In this document: positions 6,022-10,459 of the stretch, piece after piece
Position numbering within the stretch: the first letter of the stretch is position 1
Layout: each line of letters starts with the position of its first letter
Origin: an uncultured Prevotellaceae bacterium
GTDB taxonomy: Bacteria; Bacteroidota; Bacteroidia; Bacteroidales; Bacteroidaceae
DNA length: 10,459 bases
Direction: 5' to 3'
Assembly (NCBI GenBank): GCA_945827465.1
Contig: CALZOH010000112.1
Coordinates: 1 to 10,459 of the forward strand
Notes under the pieces: model-generated
Told to the model about the DNA's origin: nothing
What the model saw: only the letters and a program-made list of their open reading frames with translations
Databases searched by the model: none
Made by a program: the position numbers and the translations under genes

Positions 6022-6759
6022 TCACCGCCCATAGTAATATCTGAAATCTTCCTCGTTGTCGTAATAGTAATCCTCCCAATCATCGTAGCCATCCGGCACA
6101 GGCTCCGGCGTAAACAGGTCAATAGTCCTATGGTTGAAGAAAGTTTCTTTCTCAACACCATTGACCTCATGGATTAAAGTGCCTCCATTGCCATATACAT
6201 AGCGGTCTCGCTTATTGCCGGAGACGTGGAATTTTCCTATTTCATCTTTTATTAAGCGGATTTGCGTGCCGTATGTTTTCTTTTCAAGATTGAAATGTCG
6301 GAAATACGTTTTACCTCCTTTACTATATAGCACCACCCATTTCGGGGTATTCATCTCTACACACCATACCGAGGCAAAGTAATCTTCATCGCTAAGATTA
6401 CGCACCATTGTTTCGAGTTCATCCCAGGTGTACTTCGGCTTGTAAGGTTCCGGTTCGTCTACCTTTGGCAACGCTGCAATGCTATCACGTCTGCGAGCAT
6501 ATTCTAATTCCCGGATTCTATTTTCTTCTGCTCGTCGGGCTTCTTCTGCCCTTTGTTGCTCCATCCATGCCTCATATTCAGCTTGACGTTGTTGCTCTTG
6601 GAGTTGTATCTCTATGTCTCTATAATGTTGCTTCTTGACAACTACAACCACACAACAAACTATTATAACCACTGTTGCAGCGATTATAACCAGTCTTTGC
6701 TTCCAAGCTTTCTTTCTTGCTTCGGAGATTTGCGCGTCTATTTCGGAGGGCTTTCCCAT
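6022..6759 (-). CDS. Membrane-anchored coiled-coil protein of unknown function
   Basis: This 245-residue protein has a short basic N-terminus, one membrane helix (about 22-42, LVIIAATVVIIVCCVVVVV), a Glu/Gln/Arg-rich coiled coil (45-92), a Pro-rich hinge (99-108) and a globular part with alternating strands (110-222). That part reads like beta-hairpin repeats (WCVEMNTPKWVVLYSKGGKT, YFRHFNLEKKTYGTQIRLI). The tail (223-245) is rich in Asp and Tyr. The positive residues before the helix predict N-in topology with the globular part outside the inner membrane. I do not recognise the family. Its promoter box ends 4 bases before the ATG, and an IS remnant starts 20 bases upstream. Confidence 0.72.
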   Translation of the reverse strand: MGKPSEIDAQISEARKKAWKQRLVIIAATVVIIVCCVVVVVKKQHYRDIEIQLQEQQRQAEYEAWMEQQRAEEARRAEENRIRELEYARRRDSIAALPKVDEPEPYKPKYTWDELETMVRNLSDEDYFASVWCVEMNTPKWVVLYSKGGKTYFRHFNLEKKTYGTQIRLIKDEIGKFHVSGNKRDRYVYGNGGTLIHEVNGVEKETFFNHRTIDLFTPEPVPDGYDDWEDYYYDNEEDFRYYYGR

Positions 6760-6763
6760 GATG

Positions 6764-6771
6764 CAAAGTTA
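6764..6771 (-). promoter_or_regulatory. -7 promoter box of the minus-strand coiled-coil gene
   Basis: TAACTTTG on the minus strand is an exact TAnnTTTG match, and only 4 bases separate it from the ATG at 6759. Transcription would start at or next to the A of the ATG, so the mRNA would be leaderless or start inside the gene. The expected -33 position falls inside the left end of the IS element, where no TTTG is found. Confidence 0.45.
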
Positions 6772-6778
6772 GTAATAA

Positions 6779-6797
6779 AACGTGAGTTCGATATAAG
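6779..6797 (+). repeat. Left terminal inverted repeat of the IS982-like element
   Basis: AACGTGAGTTCGATATAAG matches the reverse complement of 7372-7390 at 18 of 19 positions; the outermost A may belong to the flanking TAAA. Confidence 0.8.
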
Positions 6798-7389
6798 AAT
6801 TCGATAATTCAACAATGATTCAACGCCGTTGAGAGTATGCAAACATCAGCGCATACTTATACATAAGGCTTTCAAAGGTATAGCCCAGCGGGGCAAGTGC
6901 TCGATGGGATGGTTTTTCGGTTTCAAGTTGCACTTGATTATCAGTGACAAGGGAGAGATACTCAACTTCATGTTCACTCCGGGCAATGTCGATGACCGTG
7001 AGCCACTGTATTCAGAGTCATTTATTGAAAACGTCAGGGGCAAACTCTGTGGAGATAAAGGATATATCGGCAAGCAACTGTTTGAGTTCCTGTTCATGAA
7101 CGGTATTCAGATTATCACAAAAGTCAAGAACAACATGAGGAACTCGCTGATGTCTGTCTCCGATAAGATCATGCTTCGCAAAAGAGCTTTGGTCGAGTCT
7201 GTTAATGACGAACTTAAAAACATCGCTCAAATAGAACACTCAAGACATCGGTCTTTCGCAAATTTCATAACAAATGCCCTGAGTGCCATTGCTGCATACT
7301 GCTTCTTCCCGAAGAAACCCTCTATATCACCGGAGTTTGTTCATGACAATCAGCTGACCTTGTTCTGATAGCTTATAACGAACTCACGT
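6780..7389 (+). mobile_element. Internally deleted IS982-family element
   Basis: The left end ACGTGAGTTCGATATAAG and the reverse complement of the right end ACGTGAGTTCGTTATAAG match at 17 of 18 bases. TAAA occurs directly outside both ends (6776-6779 and 7390-7393), a possible target duplication, though short and AT-rich. Inside is the C-terminal half of an IS982-type transposase. IS982 elements are about 1 kb, so roughly 400 bases, including the start codon and N-terminal domain, are missing from just inside the left end. AATTC at 6798-6802 and 6806-6810 may mark the deletion junction. With both ends present the element could in principle be moved by a full-length relative elsewhere in the genome. 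Confidence 0.78.
6808..7368 (+). pseudogene. IS982-family transposase, N-terminally truncated
   Basis: In-frame homology begins after a stop at 6805-6807 with FNNDSTPLRVCKHQRI and runs to the TGA at 7366-7368, about 186 codons of a usual 290 or so. The whole DDE catalytic triad is present: Asp of DSTP (6817), Asp of GDKGY (7054) and Glu of VESVND (7195). Other family blocks are RGKCSMGWFFGFKLHL, TPGNVDDREPL and EHSRHRSFANF. The N-terminal helical domain needed for end binding is missing and there is no ATG at the start of the homology, only a TTG at 6829. The fragment is not decayed otherwise, so the deletion is probably recent. It should not encode an active transposase. Confidence 0.85.
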
Positions 7390-7390
7390 T
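7372..7390 (-). repeat. Right terminal inverted repeat of the IS982-like element
   Basis: CTTATAACGAACTCACGTT is the inverted partner of the left end, one mismatch in 19. It begins 3 bases after the transposase stop codon. Confidence 0.8.
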
Positions 7391-7398
7391 AAACACAT

Positions 7399-7406
7399 TA
7401 TCTTTG
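7399..7406 (+). promoter_or_regulatory. Orphan plus-strand -7 promoter box
   Basis: TATCTTTG is an exact TAnnTTTG match, just outside the right IS end. No clear TTTG -33 box is found at the right distance, which would lie in the IS repeat. Downstream is only an 8-codon frame (ATG 7429, MDIKNLSL, stop at 7453) and then a hairpin terminator, so the gene it once served seems to be gone. Before the IS inserted, this box and the minus-strand box at 6764 would have been about 27 bases apart in a shared divergent promoter region. Confidence 0.35.
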
Positions 7407-7443
7407 TATACCATAAAGTTACAAATTTTATGGACATAAAAAA

Positions 7444-7465
7444 CCTCAGCTTGTGAAAGTTGAGG
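7444..7465 (-). terminator. Rho-independent terminator, probably bidirectional
   Basis: CCTCAGCTT (7444-7452) pairs with AAGTTGAGG (7457-7465) in a 9-pair stem with one mismatch or wobble and a GTGA loop. Six A bases precede it (7438-7443), which are a T-run for minus-strand transcripts coming from the SusD-like gene; on the plus side CTTTTGCTCTTTATTTT follows. It lies 11 bases beyond the stop of the HsdM-like fragment. Confidence 0.75.
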
Positions 7466-7475
7466 CTTTTGCTCT

Positions 7476-7604
7476 TTATTTTGAAGCGATTTTTAATGGA
7501 GGTTTTGCGACAGCTTCGAGAATATCTATGGAATTTGAGATACCTCCCGTCCAGAAGGTATCCCAAATTTGGTCTATCTGATTTTTAATTTGTCCTGTAA
7601 TCAT
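7476..7604 (-). pseudogene. Remnant of a type I restriction methylase (HsdM) N-terminus
   Basis: From an ATG at 7604 the frame reads MITGQIKNQIDQIWDTFW then TGGISNSIDILEAVAKPP and stops at 7476, 42 residues in all. The first 27 or so match the start of HsdM, the DNA adenine methylase subunit of type I restriction-modification systems, which typically begins with an ITGELKxQVDxIWDxFWSGGISNPLEVIEQ pattern. After ISN the match breaks off and the last 15 residues (ILEAVAKPPLKIASK) are of other origin, so the gene was cut and joined to foreign sequence. A whole HsdM is about 500 residues. It begins 19 bases after the SusD-like stop and is followed by the terminator. No other restriction-modification gene is in the window. 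Confidence 0.72.
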
Positions 7605-7623
7605 AGCTTTGCAGAATTGAAAA

Positions 7624-9801
7624 TTAGTAGCCGGGGTTCTGAGTCCATCCGGGAGACATTGCAATTTGGTCTGATGGAATAGGCCAAAGATGCTGATAAG
7701 AGGCGTAGCCTCCGAGATTGTTGCGCTTTTGGAAAGCGAAGTATCGAGGAATGAAAAGCTGCTTGCGCAGAGTTTCAATGTCAGCGATGCCATTGCCGCT
7801 GACCGAGATATTCTTCGCTTTGGCTACCTGATTGATAAGAGAGGTAGCCTTTGCAGCATTGCCGGTGGCGATGTTGCATTCAGCCAAAAGAAGAAGCACG
7901 TCGGCATACGAATAATAGCTCATTGTATGTCCCTGCATCACTTCATCGGGCACTTGTACGAAAAGGATAGTGCCAGTGTTGGCATCGTATTCATTGCCTG
8001 ACGAGAGCGAATAACGGCGGCTATCGACAATCTCCTGAAGATATGGCATAGCGTGAGACGGCTCGTCGAGAGCCATATACACGTTGGCTTTTGCCAAACG
8101 CCACACGTCTTTAGGCATATCGAAAGCATCGTCAGCAGTGAAGTTGGTACTCAGCTTACCCTCGGAGAAACAAGATGATATTTCATCGAGTTTGGTTTCG
8201 AGATAACGAAGCGTAGTGGAGGCAGACTGTTGAGCAGGTACGGTATAATCATCCTGTGAAAGTTCAACGATACCGATGTTACCCCACTTGTCAACCATCT
8301 CAGTATATGTGAGAACATTTAGGAGGGTAAAGTAAGGGATAGCTTCGGAATACCCTGCATTTTTCAGAGATTTTATGACTTGCTTATTAAAAGCGACAGC
8401 ATTGTAAGCTGAATTAAAAGCTTTCCTGTTGTAATTGTCGTAAACGTACATAGGGCATTGAACGTCGTAGAACTTATACATTCCGGTGTAACCACGTTCA
8501 ACGTAATACATCCAGGAGAGCGATGAAGCCAATTTTGCAAAAGAGGCTGATACAATCTCTTTGCCTTGTACACCAAGTTCAGGCTTGGAGTCAGACGGAG
8601 TGCGAGGTTTGGCTTCAAGAGATACGGGAACAGAGACACGCACTTCACCCATTTGGTCATATAAAACAACGGTTGCCGTTTGTTTTGTATGACGTTCTGA
8701 CTTAGGTACGGAAATAGTAAGAGTCCCGTTTTCGTAGGTTGACGTTACGGATATGGCGGCTCCTTCGTCTTTATAGAAGCCGCTAACAAACGAATCTTCG
8801 ACTGAGGAATCGACGATATTGTCCAAAGATCCGTCCGGATCCTTGGGTTTCTCCAGAGACAAAATGACGTTTGAGGTTACGATAATCTTGGCGGTTCCAC
8901 CGTTGCAATCAAATTCAACGCTTTCGCGAGAAAGTGAAATTTGGGGATTATCGTTTATTTCATTTCCGGCAATGCCGTCGCCGTTCCAATCGAAGTAATA
9001 ACGGAGGTCAGGAACTTCGACGGTCTGACCCAATTCCTGGTATCTCGATTTGATGTTAGATGTTAAGAAATCGAGATTATCGCGGAAGTAGGCTCTGTCG
9101 ATAGCAATAGACTTTTTGTTATCGTCAGTAAAAGCGCCATCGTCTGCAAGGTCTTGCGAGAGCGTTGACAGGTACTGTGTGATTTCAGCGTCTGAGCGTT
9201 TGTTGAGAATTAGAGAAGAAATAGCAATCAGAACGCCGGAGCCGTCATTGCCCGAAGTGATAGACATAGCTTCTGCGGGCGTAGATTCATAAGACTGCAA
9301 GCCGAACTGAGTAAGCAGTTCCTTTTGGGCTTGCTTGTCAGCCTCGGCAAATGTTTTGCCGCCTTGCATGAGGTTTTGAATACGCGCCGATTTGAGGTGA
9401 GTAAGTATATTGACATTGACGGTGCTTCTGTCCGAGAGGTCAACGAGAGCGATAAGATGAAGCTGACCGGTGGATAGGTCGCCGCTAACCTCGTTGAAAT
9501 AGTAGCCATCGGTTGCGATGCGGACAAACTGCGAAGCGAGTTCTATTTGACCGAGGTCAAAAGAACCTGCATCGTCGCGAATCTCACCATTGAACACGGT
9601 GCCGATGGCAGTCATCTTCTCATTGAGCGGTTGAACACTGATAGCCGAGCCACGGACAAACGGGCCTTTTTCGACTTTACCTGAAAGTTGATATTTGCCC
9701 GATTGAGGCTTTTCGCCGCCACCGGGTTCATCTTCTTTGTCGGAGCAGCCCGTCAGGGCAACAGCGGCGAGGACAGGAAAGAGTATCTTTTTTAAGTTCA
9801 T
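7624..9801 (-). CDS. Multi-domain SusD-like surface lipoprotein without a SusC partner
   Basis: The 725-residue protein starts with a lipoprotein signal peptide (MNLKKILFPVLAAVALTGC, lipobox LTGC with Cys 19) followed by SDKEDE, an acidic stretch like the Bacteroidota surface-export signal. Residues about 40-265 form a domain (SGKVEKGPFVRGSAISVQ, then SVNVNILTHLKSARI) seen in many Bacteroidota lipoproteins. DWNGDGIAGNE at 271-281 resembles an EF-hand-type calcium loop. Residues 287-398 look like a BACON/Ig-like strand domain. Residues 410-725 match the C-terminal part of SusD/RagB, ending in the classic WPIPSDQIAMSPGWTQNPGY. SusD proteins cap SusC outer-membrane transporters and bind glycans or peptides; here neither a SusC nor a sugar enzyme is adjacent, and the SusD part lacks the usual N-terminal TPR half. 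The start at 9801 was preferred over GTG 9825 because it begins the signal peptide directly. Confidence 0.82.
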   Translation of the reverse strand: MNLKKILFPVLAAVALTGCSDKEDEPGGGEKPQSGKYQLSGKVEKGPFVRGSAISVQPLNEKMTAIGTVFNGEIRDDAGSFDLGQIELASQFVRIATDGYYFNEVSGDLSTGQLHLIALVDLSDRSTVNVNILTHLKSARIQNLMQGGKTFAEADKQAQKELLTQFGLQSYESTPAEAMSITSGNDGSGVLIAISSLILNKRSDAEITQYLSTLSQDLADDGAFTDDNKKSIAIDRAYFRDNLDFLTSNIKSRYQELGQTVEVPDLRYYFDWNGDGIAGNEINDNPQISLSRESVEFDCNGGTAKIIVTSNVILSLEKPKDPDGSLDNIVDSSVEDSFVSGFYKDEGAAISVTSTYENGTLTISVPKSERHTKQTATVVLYDQMGEVRVSVPVSLEAKPRTPSDSKPELGVQGKEIVSASFAKLASSLSWMYYVERGYTGMYKFYDVQCPMYVYDNYNRKAFNSAYNAVAFNKQVIKSLKNAGYSEAIPYFTLLNVLTYTEMVDKWGNIGIVELSQDDYTVPAQQSASTTLRYLETKLDEISSCFSEGKLSTNFTADDAFDMPKDVWRLAKANVYMALDEPSHAMPYLQEIVDSRRYSLSSGNEYDANTGTILFVQVPDEVMQGHTMSYYSYADVLLLLAECNIATGNAAKATSLINQVAKAKNISVSGNGIADIETLRKQLFIPRYFAFQKRNNLGGYASYQHLWPIPSDQIAMSPGWTQNPGY

Positions 9802-10053
9802 CTCTATAATGGCAGAAACTCCCACGAATAGCTCTGACGGCGACCGAACCTTGCGCCGATTCGGGGAGTTCTCGTGGATTGTGATAATGAAATATCTTAT
9901 GCGGTCATTGTCAGAAGTTAAAGATATACGAAGTTAGCGATTTTTTCGCAAACTATTGCTATCTAAAAGCGTAAATCGGCAAAAGCATTTTCACGCGCGG
10001 CAAAGATACAAACGGAGGTGAGCAAAAATCGCACACACCCACGTTAAATAAAA
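9802..10053 (-). promoter_or_regulatory. Promoter and long leader of the SusD-like gene
   Basis: On the minus strand TATCTTTG at 10001-10008 is an exact -7 box, giving a leader of about 190 bases. A second, weaker option is TATCTTTA (9919-9926) with TTTG (9949-9952) 22 bases upstream, leader about 110 bases. The leader has two alternative inverted pairs that share bases: AACTCCC/GGGAGTT (9817-9823 and 9864-9870) and CCACGA/TCGTGG (9822-9827 and 9872-9877). They exclude one another, which could be a switch or chance. A 42-codon plus-strand frame (9809-9937) is open here but has no promoter of its own. No other gene is seen in these 252 bases. Confidence 0.5.
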
Positions 10054-10302
10054 CTACCACGGGCGGCTGTCTATGGGGTATTCTTCGCCCGATTTGTTAA
10101 CGGAGCTGTAAATGATTTTGCCCTCATATTGGATTTGATAGCGTCGCACATATTCGGGGCGACGAAGCCCGAGCATCTGAGCAAGATGTGCTTCGGGGAT
10201 TCCGCAGTGTATTTGGTCAAAAAATTCATCGTCGACCTCGACGGACTTCATAGCCGGAGTAACGGCTTTGAAGTATAGCGCACGAATTTGAATGGTTTTC
10301 AT
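10054..10302 (-). CDS. Hypothetical small protein
   Basis: This 82-residue protein (MKTIQIRALYFKAVTP...EYPIDSRPW) is not recognised. It has no signal peptide or membrane segment and mixes short strands with a helical middle (EAHLAQMLGLRRPEYVRRYQIQY) that reads somewhat like a helix-turn-helix, though no known family is clear. The start at 10302 was chosen over the longer frame to 10365 because a perfect TATCTTTG promoter box (10320-10327) lies just upstream, giving a leader of about 12 bases; the longer version would run through the promoter. It is a single-gene unit followed by the SusD-like promoter. Confidence 0.72.
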   Translation of the reverse strand: MKTIQIRALYFKAVTPAMKSVEVDDEFFDQIHCGIPEAHLAQMLGLRRPEYVRRYQIQYEGKIIYSSVNKSGEEYPIDSRPW

Positions 10303-10319
10303 CTTTGTAGAATTTTCTG

Positions 10320-10327
10320 CAAAGATA
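10320..10327 (-). promoter_or_regulatory. -7 promoter box of the small gene at 10054-10302
   Basis: TATCTTTG on the minus strand matches TAnnTTTG exactly. A clear TTTG is not present at the -33 position; TTGG near 10346-10349 is the nearest likeness. Confidence 0.6.
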
Positions 10328-10372
10328 ATATAAAAATTCTTTGAAAACCAACAACTTAAGGGCACAATTTTT

Positions 10373-10442
10373 CGGGCAACGGCTGTAACTTGCTGATGGA
10401 TAAATTGCCCGGTAGGGTCATTTCCAGAAAAAAAGTTACAGC
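10373..10442. repeat. Two interleaved inverted repeats at the window edge
   Basis: GCTGTAACTT (10382-10391) and AAGTTACAGC (10433-10442) form a perfect 10-base inverted repeat with a 41-base loop. CGGGCAA (10373-10379) and TTGCCCG (10405-10411) form a perfect 7-base pair that crosses it. Together they would give a pseudoknot or two exclusive folds. No gene is visible in 10366-10459; the element may belong to something beyond the edge. Confidence 0.55.
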
Positions 10443-10459
10443 GCGTTAGGGATAGAAGC

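Larger units (their letters stand above)
7391..7623. other. Rearrangement junction between the IS element and the SusD-like gene
   Basis: This 233-base stretch holds no intact gene. It contains the orphan promoter box, the terminator hairpin and the HsdM-like remnant listed separately. A TGGTATAC sequence on the minus strand (7407-7414) repeats the core of the two direct repeats near 3231-3264. Confidence 0.6.

Noticed and set aside
7605..7793. Upstream extension of the HsdM-like frame to 105 codons
   Set aside because: The extra part is the shifted frame of the SusD-like C-terminus; the homology to HsdM begins exactly at the ATG at 7604.
9809..9937. Plus-strand 42-codon frame (MAETPTNSSDGDRTLRRF...) in the SusD-like leader
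   Set aside because: It has no plus-strand promoter box and lies opposite the leader; its composition shows no domain or membrane feature.
1..10459. CRISPR array, tRNA or rRNA genes
   Set aside because: No regularly spaced repeats with unique spacers, no tRNA-like cloverleaf and no rRNA signature were seen on reading.

Overview
The window looks like accessory chromosomal DNA from a gut Bacteroidales bacterium; Bacteroides or Muribaculaceae would fit, but the genus cannot be fixed from the sequence. The evidence is repeated matches to the Bacteroidota -7 promoter box TAnnTTTG, A-rich rather than Shine-Dalgarno-type start regions, a SusD-like surface lipoprotein with a BACON/Ig-like domain, a Bacteroidota-type BlaI repressor and an IS982-family transposase.

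Left part (1-3099): a CrcB-type fluoride channel on the minus strand is divergent from a BlaI-family repressor gene on the plus strand. The usual BlaR1/M56 sensor partner is reduced to 104 residues: it keeps the HELGH zinc site but has lost most of the membrane sensor and everything after the zinc site. Next come an 83-residue unknown protein and, 7 bases later, a 499-residue protein. The first half of the latter matches the ADP-ribosylglycohydrolase fold but lacks the metal-binding acidic motifs; its second half is an unrecognised domain.

Centre (3100-6759): five plus-strand reading frames are packed with gaps of 2 to 15 bases. They are a stand-alone HD hydrolase of the SpoT/Mesh1 type with an extra C-terminal domain, a DUF6150-like small secreted protein broken by one in-frame TAG, a HIRAN-domain protein, a 54-residue one-helix basic membrane protein, and an acidic, His-rich, coiled-coil protein with a C-terminal membrane anchor. 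A second unknown membrane-anchored coiled-coil protein faces them from the minus strand, 7 bases from stop to stop. This packed set is the best candidate for an undescribed system. A link to nucleotide-second-messenger or DNA-stress signalling is inference from domain content only.

Junction (6760-7623): this stretch is scarred by rearrangement. It holds a 610-base internally deleted IS982-family element with both terminal inverted repeats and a possible 4-base target duplication, an orphan plus-strand promoter box leading into a strong hairpin terminator, and a 42-codon minus-strand frame that starts as a type I restriction methylase (HsdM) N-terminus and then diverges.

Right part (7624-10459): a large minus-strand lipoprotein joins an N-terminal domain of a repeated Bacteroidota type, an EF-hand-like loop, an Ig/BACON-like domain and a short SusD C-terminal region. 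No SusC is present next to it. Upstream are a leader of about 190 bases, a small unknown gene with its own promoter, and nested inverted repeats at the window edge. No rRNA, tRNA or CRISPR array was seen.
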